From the NCBI RefSeq assembly GCF_000315915.1, contig NC_020188.1:637501-701500 (forward strand): a stretch of 64,000 nucleotides of DNA. Direction: 5' to 3'. Shown piece by piece: positions 1-10,527 of the stretch. The stretch comes from Henningerozyma blattae CBS 6284 (Eukaryota; Ascomycota; Saccharomycetes; Saccharomycetales; Saccharomycetaceae). Below the pieces are notes generated by a model, which saw only the letters and a list, made by a program, of their open reading frames with translations, made no database searches and was not told the DNA's origin. The first letter of the stretch is position 1. The number at the start of each line of letters is the position of its first letter. Both the position numbers and the translations under genes were made by a program.

Positions 1-1024
<1,024 letters not shown>

Positions 1025-1498
1025 CTATACATTGTTTTTTGGATTACGGAAGGACATGTTAGCGCCGTCTAGTTTGTAACCACATTTTTCATAGAATTTG
1101 ACATTAGAGTCTGAACAATACAAGACGATCTTGTAACAATTTTCCTTCCAAGCCAACTCGGTCAAGATGTCGATGATAGCCTTACCTAGTTTTAACCCTT
1201 GGTAATTCTTGTCCACTGCAATGTCTTCAATATGACCTAATTTCGCACAATCATGAATCAATTTTCTTTCAATGAGCAGCACACCTGTAGCAGCAATTTT
1301 CTTAGTAGAGTCTTCGACAATGACCATTGGCTTATAAATTGAAGGTAATGATTTCCAATGTTGTAACAATTCTTGGAATTTTTCAGCGGTGACATCGCCG
1401 ACAGTGGTTAAAGCGGATAAAGTATCCAGTAAACCATGCTGGATGTCACTTAATTCCATTTCACGGACGGTATAACCTTGTGGGATTTGTGGTGCCAT
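1025..1498 (-). CDS. GNA1: glucosamine-6-phosphate N-acetyltransferase
   Basis: A 157-residue GNAT-fold acetyltransferase, close to the 159 residues of yeast Gna1. It transfers acetyl from acetyl-CoA to glucosamine-6-phosphate, an essential step towards UDP-GlcNAc, chitin, N-glycans and GPI anchors. The acetyl-CoA loop is visible as QGLKLGKA at about residues 99-106, preceded by the strand LGHIEDIAV. The C-terminal part has the Gna1 signature of strand and helix (CYKIVLYCSD, then VKFYEKCGY). The ATG at 1498 aligns with the family N-terminus (MAPQIPQGYTVR). It sits between LPD1 and EMA19 on the same strand. LPD1-GNA1 adjacency is conserved with S. cerevisiae. Confidence 0.95.
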   Translation of the reverse strand: MAPQIPQGYTVREMELSDIQHGLLDTLSALTTVGDVTAEKFQELLQHWKSLPSIYKPMVIVEDSTKKIAATGVLLIERKLIHDCAKLGHIEDIAVDKNYQGLKLGKAIIDILTELAWKENCYKIVLYCSDSNVKFYEKCGYKLDGANMSFRNPKNNV

Positions 1499-1637
1499 TG
1501 TTGATTGACTTATGAACGATTGAATGTATGGAGCGTCTTTAACAAGTATATACTAACAAATATATATAGGCGTGTCTTTTATATATAAACGGGAATGTGG
1601 ATGCCTTCTATGTTTTTTTTATTTAATTTTTCTTTAT

Positions 1638-2108
1638 TTATAGGAATAAAAGTCTAGTAGGTAAAAGAAAATACGGGAAATAAAAAAGGGCCAATTTCAA
1701 CTTTGCCATGATTGGTAGCGCCCTACGCGGGGTGTGTTTTTTAGGGTTTAGGAGGAAGTAATGGCCATTGAACACTATATCTATCAAGCACCACAACGAT
1801 GAACCTCCTGCTAATAATCCATATAGTTTAAGAAAAGTTTCAGGGATGGTTGTTGTGCCGTACAGCACAGCGATGAAGAAAAGTGGAAGCTGGTAAAACA
1901 TCTCGGTCCAGACAAAAAATTGAAGCCATTTGGGTCTTTCACCAACTAAATAATCATTGTTTTCCACAGTATGCCAGTTAATGGCCTTCTTGAAGATTGG
2001 ATGTAATGTGCGACCTTCAGTGATGATACTTGTGTCAATAAAAATACTGATGGGGATATGAATTAGAAAATACCACCAGTATATAGTCTGTTCAAAATCA
2101 GTAAGCAT
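1638..2108 (-). CDS. EMA19: EXPERA-domain ER membrane protein, Ema19 family
   Basis: A 156-residue membrane protein homologous to S. cerevisiae YLR050C/Ema19 and to the TMEM97/sigma-2 EXPERA family. In yeast it sits in the ER membrane and has been linked to handling of mitochondrial precursors. About four hydrophobic segments are visible: IYWWYFLIHIPISIFI near the N-terminus, FFVWTEMFYQLPLFFIAVLY, FLKLYGLLAGGSSLWCLIDIV, and LALFYFPYFLLPTRLLFL at the end. The C-terminus is hydrophobic rather than a charged retrieval signal. The ATG at 2108 is preferred; the frame stays open slightly upstream but only a GTG is there. In S. cerevisiae the homolog is on chromosome XII, so its position between GNA1 and MDJ1 differs. 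Confidence 0.85.
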   Translation of the reverse strand: MLTDFEQTIYWWYFLIHIPISIFIDTSIITEGRTLHPIFKKAINWHTVENNDYLVGERPKWLQFFVWTEMFYQLPLFFIAVLYGTTTIPETFLKLYGLLAGGSSLWCLIDIVFNGHYFLLNPKKHTPRRALPIMAKLKLALFYFPYFLLPTRLLFL

Positions 2109-2480
2109 GGTCTTTGATAACACTTTGAATAGCTCAATTATAGTTTAGATTATTTACAGTAGATGTGGTTGCAATGTATACGCAAGTATAAACAATATGG
2201 TTTATTGGTTATAATATATAAAATTCAAGTATAGTATGAGTGTCTATCTATTATGCATTAGCCCATACTATGTGTGTTTAATAGAATGGTGTAGGTGATT
2301 CGTATCCAGCAAGAAAGAAAATTTGTGCTAGCTTGAGGGACAGTGTGCCTGATAATGTGGGTAACTATCTCTATGCCCTTTTCCATCTCGCCATGTTATT
2401 TGTGTGAGTTTGTTTGTTTGAGTTTGTTTATTTGTTTGTTTCTGTATTATGTATGTATTTTTTTCCATTATTTTTTTCCA
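2109..2480. other. intergenic EMA19-MDJ1
   Basis: This 372-bp spacer is EMA19 promoter and MDJ1 3' flank. It has a T/TG-rich stretch around 2400-2490 and no convincing gene. I looked here for SMX2, which lies between GNA1 and MDJ1 in S. cerevisiae, and did not find it. Confidence 0.5.
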
Positions 2481-4013
2481 CTATTTTTTCTGGAATCGTT
2501 TAAGTGTACGATTCAAGAATTGTTCCAAACGGTTTAGAGCCGAGTCGGAGTTATTTGATGTAGAAGATTTTGGTTTAGCATCCGAAGGCTCTGAATTACT
2601 GCTTTTGGTATTTCCCGCGGAGCTGTCTGTGTCCAGTCTCACGTGATCTGGAGACCTCGATGCCCCAGAATCGTTGGTCACGTCAGCTAATGCCTCCCAT
2701 AAGCATCGTTCCACAGCAGTCTTTGGTGTACGTACAGGTACTCTCCATTGGACCTTCATGTCGCCACGTGATAAGCCTCCACGACCACGTGGAACACCTT
2801 GTCCTGGTACACTTACGGTTTCTCCATCACGAGTTCCTGAACGTACTCGCAGTCTTAGTTGGTTACCATCAAGTGTGGGTATAACAACGTTACCACCCAG
2901 CACAGCAGTGGTCACAGGAATCTCACGCGTTTGCCATAGTTCATTACCGTTGCGGATGGAAAATACTTTATCTTGTTTCACACGGATTCTTACCAATAAA
3001 TCACCACGAGTAACCTTTACTTGATCTCTTTGTTCTGGTGCAATGGCAATATTTGGGTATCCACCTTGACCAGCAACACGGATCACATCACCGTCTACCA
3101 ATCCTGGTGGTAATTCAACTTGCACTGTACGTTGTACTGGGCGAGGTTCAGTACCTTCCCCATCACAATTCCTACATACATCTTCACGAGCGATATTTTC
3201 ACCAGTACCACCACAACTCATACAAGTAGATGCCATTTGGAAACCGGCACGGACGTGTACAGTAGTCCCTGTCCCATGACATGAACTACATTCGGATCTG
3301 TGTGAGCCAGGTTTCATACCACTACCGGTACAAGTCTTACATTGTTCAATACTGCTGACATTCAAAGTAACATTACGAGAACCAAATACAGCATCCTTGA
3401 AGCTTAAAGTATGTATGACTTCTACATTATCACCACGGACTTCACTATAGAACCCACCAAAAGGTGATCCATTGCCACGCCCACTACTTCTGCCACCACC
3501 ACGACCTGCAGCTCCATTGGCTTTAGAAAATGCAGCTCCGAACAAATCTTCGAAGTTTATACCACCAAATCCAAACGGATTCCCACCTGCGTTAGCAAAT
3601 GGATTGGCGCCTCCTGCAAATGGATTGCCTCCGGAGAATCCACCACTGCCTCCTCCTTGACTATTATCAAAGGCAGCAGATCCAAATTGATCGTATTGCA
3701 TTTTTTTCTTCTCATCACTTAAGATTTCATAGGCGTTTGTAATATCATGGAATTTCTTGTCACTTCCCTTATCCTTATTGATATCTGGATGATATTTCTT
3801 GGCTAACTTGTAATAAGCTTTTTTAATCTCACTTGCTTTTGCATCTTTATTCAATCCTAAAACTTTGTAAGGATCCTTGAAACTATTGTATAGGATAGCA
3901 TTGGAATGGAATAATGATCTTTGATTGATTTGTGTGGTTCGAATAATATTTTTCAAAGAATCAATATTCCGAGCACCAGTAAAGACTCTTGATCGATAAG
4001 CTAATGTAAACAT
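2481..4013 (-). CDS. MDJ1: mitochondrial DnaJ/Hsp40 co-chaperone
   Basis: A 510-residue type I J-protein; yeast Mdj1 has 511. It stimulates the matrix Hsp70 Ssc1 during folding of imported proteins and helps maintain mitochondrial DNA. The order of domains is visible: a basic presequence (MFTLAYRSRVFTGARN), a J domain at about residues 47-112 with the HPD motif (KYHPDINK), a Gly/Phe-rich linker (GGSGGFSGGNPFAGG), and four zinc-binding repeats (CKTCTGSG, CSSCHGTG, CMSCGGTG, CRNCDGEG). The substrate-binding beta domains follow, then a Ser/Asn-rich tail. The ATG at 4013 starts directly with the presequence. It matches YFL016C in the same synteny block as LPD1 and GNA1. Confidence 0.96.
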   Translation of the reverse strand: MFTLAYRSRVFTGARNIDSLKNIIRTTQINQRSLFHSNAILYNSFKDPYKVLGLNKDAKASEIKKAYYKLAKKYHPDINKDKGSDKKFHDITNAYEILSDEKKKMQYDQFGSAAFDNSQGGGSGGFSGGNPFAGGANPFANAGGNPFGFGGINFEDLFGAAFSKANGAAGRGGGRSSGRGNGSPFGGFYSEVRGDNVEVIHTLSFKDAVFGSRNVTLNVSSIEQCKTCTGSGMKPGSHRSECSSCHGTGTTVHVRAGFQMASTCMSCGGTGENIAREDVCRNCDGEGTEPRPVQRTVQVELPPGLVDGDVIRVAGQGGYPNIAIAPEQRDQVKVTRGDLLVRIRVKQDKVFSIRNGNELWQTREIPVTTAVLGGNVVIPTLDGNQLRLRVRSGTRDGETVSVPGQGVPRGRGGLSRGDMKVQWRVPVRTPKTAVERCLWEALADVTNDSGASRSPDHVRLDTDSSAGNTKSSNSEPSDAKPKSSTSNNSDSALNRLEQFLNRTLKRFQKK

Positions 4014-4322
4014 GATCCAATTGTTCTTGGGTTAGAGTGATGAAGAATAAAATTAATTTAAATAAATTTAAAACTCTCCTTTAATATATATATATATATA
4101 TTTTTTTTAATCAGTTCTATTCTCTTTAACTTCTCGGTACTACTATTTATTATATAATTTTTATCATTTTTCACCGGCATTTCGGCTTCGCCTTATTGAT
4201 ATTAAGACAAATAATAATTATTTTTATATTCAAAATTCTATATTCTATATTTAAATACATACAATTTATGTATATATTAAATAGAGCTATATTTGAACTA
4301 TGTTTTACTCACATACAACAAC
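4014..4322. other. divergent promoter region MDJ1/CTF19
   Basis: This 309-bp region is shared by the divergent genes MDJ1 and CTF19. It contains an AT dinucleotide run near 4085-4102 and otherwise no recognised sites. Confidence 0.5.
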
Positions 4323-5234
4323 ATGTCAAATGATGAAAATGATCGGATATTGGAATTAGAAGAACAAAAAAGAATTCTTTTGAGAAAAAAGCAAGAATTG
4401 CTGGATCGTATCGAGAAATACAAAAATTTGAATAAAGATGATAATGATGATGATGAGGAAGATGAAGATGAATCTTGGAAGGGCTTAATATACAATAATT
4501 CTTTTCCTAAGCCTAATGATTTATCAAATGAAAATTCCAAATTGTTTAAAATTGATGGTAATTCAAATATTGAAGATGAATTATTGAGTAAACTTGATAC
4601 TCTGCCTATCCTTAATAAGGATTTACGTTTGAAGTATTTGCAAAGAGCATATCCGTTTGTAGATATAAAGATATTAGATACATCAATTAATGATTCCAAA
4701 TTACAATTTGAAATTAGTTTCAAAAATAAACATACAAATAATTCAGTCCAATTTGAAATGATATCTGAACAAAATAAAATCACTTCCTTTAAAGTAATTA
4801 ATAGTGATAATTTCTCTTCTTGTAATTTAAAAAACATATCATCTCCTAATATTTTATTAAATTTAATTGAATTGGATCGATTAGAATTTAAAAGGCACAA
4901 GTTTTTCCAACGATTATCCAATAAGATTTCTCAAAAGAATCAAAATATTAATATTGAAATTATAGAAAATAATTCATGTTTAAAATTGAATAGGTTAATC
5001 TTCAGAAATTTTCCAAATGAGAATATTAAATTAGATTTATATATCTATTGGAATATTCAATTGGATACTACGACTAATGAGATTAATACTGATTGGTTTA
5101 TTAAATTGAATAAAAATGATCAATTGTTGAAAAATAAAATTGATCTTAACGTCATATGGAGAAAACTCATAAAAGAATACGGGATTGAAGTAGGAACTGA
5201 GGAATTAATTAAAATTTGTCTGTTCCCAACTTAA
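4323..5234 (+). CDS. CTF19: kinetochore COMA subunit Ctf19 (CENP-P)
   Basis: A 303-residue protein homologous to S. cerevisiae Ctf19 (369 residues), a COMA-complex subunit of the inner kinetochore with tandem RWD domains. Recognition rests on two stretches that match my knowledge of the yeast protein: DTLPILNKDLRLKYLQ near residues 95-110 and the C-terminus LIKEYGIEVGTEELIKICLF. The N-terminus is a charged coiled coil (ILELEEQKRILLRKKQELLD) followed by an acidic Asp/Glu run, as in the family. The start is the ATG at 4323; the frame opens at 4293 but only with a TTG. In S. cerevisiae CTF19 is divergent from VTC3 on chromosome XVI. Here it sits among chromosome VI-left genes, about 15 kb from the VTC gene. 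Confidence 0.85.
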   Translation: MSNDENDRILELEEQKRILLRKKQELLDRIEKYKNLNKDDNDDDEEDEDESWKGLIYNNSFPKPNDLSNENSKLFKIDGNSNIEDELLSKLDTLPILNKDLRLKYLQRAYPFVDIKILDTSINDSKLQFEISFKNKHTNNSVQFEMISEQNKITSFKVINSDNFSSCNLKNISSPNILLNLIELDRLEFKRHKFFQRLSNKISQKNQNINIEIIENNSCLKLNRLIFRNFPNENIKLDLYIYWNIQLDTTTNEINTDWFIKLNKNDQLLKNKIDLNVIWRKLIKEYGIEVGTEELIKICLFPT

Positions 5235-5374
5235 CTTTAAAAGAAAAAATAATATGAATAACGATTGATTGATTGATTAATATGACAATTGCTTTTTTTT
5301 TCACTTATACAACAGTATATATATTTTGAATGCATAATAACTATATGACAATGAATGGAAAAGATAGAGGGTGG

Positions 5375-5869
5375 TTACCATGTAGCGTAATCATCACAGT
5401 CATCATTGCCAAACTCACCATTCGCATACCCTTCGTCATAGGCACGATCATATTCGTGTTCATGATGCTTATCGACAGCATGTTCTAAAAGTGCACCACC
5501 TATTAACCCTGCACCAACACCTAGCCACTTTCCTGATGAAGAAGATTTATTTGTGTTTGAACTCGAATTGACATATTCTACAGTTCTAGGTGCAGGTGCA
5601 GCTTGATATTGGACTGGTGCAGCTTGATATTGCATTGGTTGTTGATATTGCATAGGCTGTTGGTACGCCATTGGCTGTTGATACTGTTGTGGTGGAGGGG
5701 CTTGCGCTGGAGCACCTGGAGGTGGTCCATAGGATGAATGTGGGAATCTTGTTCCTTGTGGAGGATCCCAGGTCGATCTCTGGGTATGTAAATCCACGTA
5801 ATAGAATGTCTGATATTGTGAATCGTAAACGGCTTTCCAGCCTTGTGGTGGAATTGGTGCAGGAGGCAT
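5375..5869 (-). CDS. WWM1: WW-domain protein Wwm1
   Basis: A 164-residue protein with an N-terminal WW domain at about residues 8-38 (GWKAVYDSQYQTFYYVDLHT, then QRSTWDPP), showing both Trp residues and the Tyr pair that bind proline-rich ligands. A Pro/Gln/Tyr-rich region with repeated QQPMQYQ and QYQAAP units follows. Next come a short Gly-rich segment (WLGVGAGLIGGALLEHAV) and an acidic end (DDCDDYATW). Yeast Wwm1 (YFL010C) binds the metacaspase Mca1 and affects growth and cell death. The glycine-rich C-terminus followed by a His/Asp/Glu/Tyr region resembles other yeast WW/PQ-rich proteins. The gene is convergent with CTF19 and keeps its S. cerevisiae position upstream of CDC4. Confidence 0.88.
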   Translation of the reverse strand: MPPAPIPPQGWKAVYDSQYQTFYYVDLHTQRSTWDPPQGTRFPHSSYGPPPGAPAQAPPPQQYQQPMAYQQPMQYQQPMQYQAAPVQYQAAPAPRTVEYVNSSSNTNKSSSSGKWLGVGAGLIGGALLEHAVDKHHEHEYDRAYDEGYANGEFGNDDCDDYATW

Positions 5870-6599
5870 CTATGAGATTATACGTAAGAGTAAACTGAAG
5901 CTGTGTACGGTACTGAACTAATGGGGGTACTACGAATGTAGAAAAAAATAAAAACAAAAAACGAAGTGAAATAGAACAAAGATAATGGTCGACTTTCAAG
6001 ATAAAAAAAAGTTTAGAAAGTTTAGAAATGCAAATACAGAGGATTTTAACCAATACTTTATTTATATATAGTTCATTCGAAATCTTAAGGAGATGCAAGA
6101 AAAAAGGTTAAAAACAAAAGATAAAAAAAACCACTAATGAAAAATACTCACAAGAAGAAAGTGCAAGGGAATTTTGGTAAGATTACGAATAAATTAAAGT
6201 TCTAGTGAACCTTGGCCAATCTCAATCCAGAATAGATCAAGACAAAATATTAAAAAAAAGAGGAGGCAGTGATCATCCCAAACTAACACGCGCACACAAA
6301 CAGTATATAAATATTGTAATCCTGAGAAACCCAACTATAACAAAACCTAATCTAAATTCGCTTATTATTCAGTTGAAATGGTTATTTTTAGCCTCCGGCA
6401 TAAACGAATGTCTATGTTGTTGTTTTTTCGTAACTTCTATCGATCTCTATCACACCACTGCCTGTTTATTCGAGCCCGGAGTTATTGATTTCATAGGAAC
6501 TACACAGATCGATCTAAAAAGGAAACTTCGTTATACACACTAACATATAGAGTATAGATGCATATACGTAAATAACTTTGATAGATAAATTTACACACA

Positions 6600-6872
6600 A
6601 GATCAAGATACTCCTTGATCTCACTATAGGCTTGTTTTTCGCATGGGATTTATAAGAAAGGAGATTGTTTTCCTCTCCCTTAACTTTTCTTGTACAGAAA
6701 CTCCTGTACGGAGACTGCCAAGATATATCCGAGGTTAATAATAATCCTACACCAACATATTGTGTCATTACTAATGAAATCACATGTACAGATTATTATT
6801 ATGCTAACACCATGGCATTAGCAATAATGGCTTTTTTTCTTCCACCACTATAGTGCTGTAAAGATGGTGGAA
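6600..6872. other. cluster of four stem-loops, possible structured RNA
   Basis: Four inverted repeats lie within 273 bp: AGATCAAG/CTTGATCT (6600-6621, loop ATACTC), GGAGA/TCTCC (6660-6678), GTACAG/CTGTAC (6692-6709, loop AAACTC) and TTCCACCA/TGGTGGAA (6840-6872). An imperfect GGCATTA/TAATGGC pair followed by seven T sits near 6815-6838. No box C/D, H/ACA, SRP, RNase P or spliceosomal RNA signature was recognised, so the RNA interpretation is a guess. The strand is not determined. Confidence 0.25.
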
Positions 6873-7009
6873 ATATTTTTCTAATCCTTGAATCATGAAT
6901 AGAATACCTTCTAATTTTCTTATTGAGTCTAACATGTCATTAATACCTATAAAAAATCATACCTATTGGCTAGTCCAATTTCCTGTCGTAATCTATTTCC
7001 TATATTGGA

Positions 7010-7124
7010 AACCCTAGTAGCCCTGAAAAATGAAAATAACCCTGACAACCCTAATACTGTTTAACCCTAGAAACCCTATTGACACATAACCATGAGCCCT
7101 AATTGGTCGTGGATGTAACCCTGG
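7010..7124. promoter_or_regulatory. cluster of eight Tbf1-like ARCCCT motifs
   Basis: Eight copies of ARCCCT lie in 115 bp: at 7010, 7019, 7038, 7047, 7063, 7072, 7095 and 7117. Two of them (7047-7054 AACCCTAA and 7095-7102 AGCCCTAA) match the full Tbf1 consensus ARCCCTAA exactly. In budding yeasts Tbf1 occupies such sites mainly in snoRNA gene promoters and subtelomeres. All copies have the same orientation. This points to a dedicated promoter or nucleosome-free region, possibly for a non-coding RNA in this long spacer, or for CDC4. Confidence 0.5.
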
Positions 7125-7366
7125 ACAGCGTGGCCGGCAAACGCGGAAATCAACGGACGTATCCAAAGTAGCCACTAAGAGCAATTCTTCCAATGAGTAA
7201 AGGCGATGAATAATAATGACTGATGAATGTTGAACTAAGAAAGGATATTCTCCACAAGCTAAACTATCCACAAGCTAATAACCAAAGTGGAGGGATTCAC
7301 TTCCTAAATTGTAATAGTGTTGGTGACTCGTAAACTAAAAACTACCCCGTACGTTCAACGTGAGAT

Positions 7367-7388
7367 CTGTTCTTGAAACAGTTTTTTT
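7367..7388 (+). terminator. hairpin followed by T7
   Basis: The sequence CTGTT-CTTGA-AACAG is followed directly by seven T. This could end a Pol III or other short transcript from the preceding region, but no promoter boxes were recognised, so it may be chance. Confidence 0.2.
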
Positions 7389-7938
7389 AAAATTATTACA
7401 GGTAACAACAGCTTTAACGTTAACGTTTCCATTCATCAACTCGTCAAATCCACTAATAGTGCTTTTTTTTAAAAAAAGTTGGAATATATTGAGATCCAAT
7501 ACATTTAGGCAAGGGAATATTTTAAACTAGTGGTACTTGTTACACAAAGTTTGGTTCATTTCAAATTGTGCTTGAGGTTATTTTTTTGTTCTGTTTAGAA
7601 GAGAAATAAAAAAAGTAATTAATAAAATTATAGAATTCAACTATAAACATCATTTCAGCATCTTTCGTTACTGGTTAGCTTTCTACATCACTCCTGTTTT
7701 GAAGCATATATATATATTACCAAAGGTCTCCTACTTTTTTTTTTCAAAGAAAAAACAAACAATAATAATAACAATTATCAAAAAAAAAAATAAAAATAAA
7801 AAAAAGGAAAATAAAAAAATTAAGCATATTACTTGGAGTCACACATCTCTATTTGATCTTCTGATATCGTTTGCATTTCATCTTTTCTTTTGTCTTTTTC
7901 TTTTTATTCTGTATCGTATTCTTTCTTTTACAATAAGA

Positions 7939-10527
7939 ATGTCGACAAACCTGAACCCATCATTACAAGGATCACATACTCTTCCTTCATCTACTGATTC
8001 TAGCACTAAAGTGAATTTGAATTCGAATTTCTCCATGTTCAATACTTCGATACCACCTAAATATCCATTAAAATCAATCCCGATCCCATATCAGTATCAA
8101 ATACATGATAATACCTCTACTTTGATTAATTTAAACAATTCAAGTTCCTATATTCCTACGAATTCTAAAAAGAGAAGGAACAGTGATAAATTTCAAATAT
8201 TATCCAAAGCAACTATCGAAAATGATTTGATAAATAATAGTACCAATAACACTAGCACGATAACATCAACAAATACATCAGCCTCCACTATGAACAATAA
8301 CTCTCATCATGGTAATGTTATGGTGAATTATCCAACAGGGTTAACGACAAATACAAATTCTACTTCAAATAGTATAATGAGTTCCACGGGGGAAAATAAT
8401 AAAAAGATTAGAATTTCGAAATCAAATAGTAATAATAATTTGAAATACTTGAATATGAATAAATCACCAACTACTGCAACTACAAATACTAGCATCAATA
8501 ATACTACGATCTCGAATAATACAAATATATCATCGACTGTACAGGAGACAACTACTCCTACAGAATCGACAACTACTTCGAATATTAACGCTACTACCAT
8601 ACTTAATAATGATGTAGTATTGGATGATGCTCTGCCGTTATCTCCAGTCGCATCACCAGGTTTAGATCAATCTATGGATTCATTATTACCTGTATCAACT
8701 AATTCAATTCTTACCGCTAATAATAATACTATAACTAATAACAATAACACTGCTAATAGTATACATACAACAGAGATTATGTCAAATTATACAAACGATA
8801 TTCTTAATAATATTAATAATCAATTACCGGAACAATGTATAAAGAATTTATTATTCAAATTGATCTCCAGTTTAAATAGATCTGAAATATCTGATCTATC
8901 GACTTTTTTGAAAGATAATTTACAAAGAGATTTCATAACTTCCTTACCAGTTGAAGTGGCATTAAAGATTTTAATTAATCTCTCATTCATAGATATCATT
9001 AATTGTTTACAAACTTGTAAAAATTGGAATCGGTTAATTATAAATACCCCATATCTTTGGAAACATCTTTTAATTAATGAAAGTTTTGTCTCTCCAGATA
9101 ACTTTAACAATTATTCTAAAAAAATATCATTAGAGTATCCACAATTTAACTCAGAAGAATTATGTTATAGATATGATTTCTTAAAGAAATTAAAAATTTT
9201 GAAAAATTGGTATAACCCATTTTATTTACCAAAGAGAACAACTTTATTAGGTCATATGACAAGCGTTGTCACTTGTTTACAATTCGAAGATAACTATATT
9301 ATTACTGGTGCTGATGATAGAATGATTAGAGTTTATGATTCAAAATTGAAAAAATTTCTCTTGGAATTAGCTGGGCATGATGGCGGTGTTTGGGCTTTAA
9401 AATATGATGAAGATGGTATCCTTGTAAGTGGTTCTACAGATCGTACAGTTAGAGTTTGGGATATAAAACGTGGTTGTTGTACACATATTTTTAAAGGACA
9501 CACATCTACTGTGCGTTGTTTAGATATTGTAAAATATAAAAATACAAAATATATCATTACAGGTTCAAGAGATACTACGTTACATGTTTGGAAATTACCC
9601 TATTCTGTAGAAGAATATGATGATATTAAACTTAAAACTATTAATGAGCCAATCCTATATCAAACTACTCAAGATAATCCATTTTTCGTGGGGATATTAA
9701 GAGGTCATTTAGCTTCTGTTAGAACCGTTTCTGGTCATGGGAATATTGTTGTAAGTGGATCTTATGATAATAATCTTATCGTATGGGATATTATTCAAAT
9801 GAAATGTTTATATATCTTAACTGGGCATACAGATCGTATATATTCCACAATTTATGATCATAAGAGATCAAGGTGTATATCTGCAAGTATGGACTCCACA
9901 ATAAGAGTTTGGGATTTAAAAGATATTTGGAATAATGGTAAATGTGCAAGAGTAATGAACTCCATACCATGTATGAAAATTTCAGGTTCTTTGTATACTT
10001 TACAAGGACATACTGCTCTAGTAGGGTTATTAAGATTATCAGATAAATATCTTGTAAGTGCAGCTGCTGATGGATCATTAAGGGGATGGGATTCAGATGA
10101 TTATTCAAGGAAATTTGCCTACCATCATAATAATTTAAGTGCAATTACAACTTTCTATATGAGTGATAACTTGCTAGTAAGTGGTTCTGAAGGTCAGTTC
10201 AATGTCTACAATTTAAGATCAGGTAAATTAGTCCATGCAAACCTTTTATGTGATGCTGATCAAATTTGGTCTGTTAATTTTAAAGGTAATATGTTGGTGG
10301 CAGCAGTGGAGAAAGATGGCCAAAGCTATGTTGAATTGTTAGATTTCGAATCTTTTGCTTCATCAAATGATTCTAATGAGAAAGATAATCATGAAACAGA
10401 AAATGAAGGAACAGGAGAACAAGATGAAGAGGATGGTGACGAAGAGGTGCATGATACTAATTCCTATACAAATTCTCAACGAGAAGGCTTGGCAACTAAT
10501 GCAACAACCGACTCACCTGCATCATGA
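7939..10527 (+). CDS. CDC4: F-box/WD40 subunit of SCF ubiquitin ligase
   Basis: An 862-residue homolog of yeast Cdc4 (779 residues), the substrate receptor of SCF-Cdc4. It binds phosphodegrons of Sic1, Far1 and others and is essential for the G1/S transition. The first ~320 residues are low-complexity Asn/Thr/Ser. The F-box follows at about residues 333-380 (SLPVEVALKILINLSF, then CKNWNRLI and LWKHLL). A C-terminal WD40 propeller spans about 437-800, with repeats such as LLGHMTSVVTCLQF, LAGHDGGVWALKYD, FKGHTSTVRCLDI, LRGHLASVRTVSGH, LTGHTDRIYSTIYD and LQGHTALVGLLRL. An acidic tail ends the protein. The ATG at 7939 (MSTNLNPS) is chosen; the 80 open codons before it start with TTG and look like UTR. 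SMC1, the next gene in S. cerevisiae, is not here. Confidence 0.95.
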   Translation: MSTNLNPSLQGSHTLPSSTDSSTKVNLNSNFSMFNTSIPPKYPLKSIPIPYQYQIHDNTSTLINLNNSSSYIPTNSKKRRNSDKFQILSKATIENDLINNSTNNTSTITSTNTSASTMNNNSHHGNVMVNYPTGLTTNTNSTSNSIMSSTGENNKKIRISKSNSNNNLKYLNMNKSPTTATTNTSINNTTISNNTNISSTVQETTTPTESTTTSNINATTILNNDVVLDDALPLSPVASPGLDQSMDSLLPVSTNSILTANNNTITNNNNTANSIHTTEIMSNYTNDILNNINNQLPEQCIKNLLFKLISSLNRSEISDLSTFLKDNLQRDFITSLPVEVALKILINLSFIDIINCLQTCKNWNRLIINTPYLWKHLLINESFVSPDNFNNYSKKISLEYPQFNSEELCYRYDFLKKLKILKNWYNPFYLPKRTTLLGHMTSVVTCLQFEDNYIITGADDRMIRVYDSKLKKFLLELAGHDGGVWALKYDEDGILVSGSTDRTVRVWDIKRGCCTHIFKGHTSTVRCLDIVKYKNTKYIITGSRDTTLHVWKLPYSVEEYDDIKLKTINEPILYQTTQDNPFFVGILRGHLASVRTVSGHGNIVVSGSYDNNLIVWDIIQMKCLYILTGHTDRIYSTIYDHKRSRCISASMDSTIRVWDLKDIWNNGKCARVMNSIPCMKISGSLYTLQGHTALVGLLRLSDKYLVSAAADGSLRGWDSDDYSRKFAYHHNNLSAITTFYMSDNLLVSGSEGQFNVYNLRSGKLVHANLLCDADQIWSVNFKGNMLVAAVEKDGQSYVELLDFESFASSNDSNEKDNHETENEGTGEQDEEDGDEEVHDTNSYTNSQREGLATNATTDSPAS

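Larger units (their letters stand above)
5870..7938. other. long intergenic region WWM1-CDC4
   Basis: At 2.1 kb this is one of the longest gene-free stretches in the window. It contains four stem-loops at 6600-6872, a cluster of Tbf1-like motifs at 7010-7124, two exact direct copies of TCCACAAGCTAA near 7252-7279, and a hairpin followed by seven T at 7367-7388. The frame of CDC4 is open upstream to a TTG at 7699, but that stretch encodes mostly Lys/Asn/Phe from A/T runs and is taken as 5' UTR. No protein-coding gene was recognised. Confidence 0.6.

Noticed and set aside
7310..7388. Possible tRNA or Pol III gene ending at the T7 hairpin
   Set aside because: GTTCAAC resembles a B box, but acceptor and anticodon stems do not pair.
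7699..7938. N-terminal extension of CDC4
   Set aside because: The open stretch begins with TTG, encodes low-complexity Lys/Asn/Phe from A/T runs, and the ATG at 7939 gives the expected protein.
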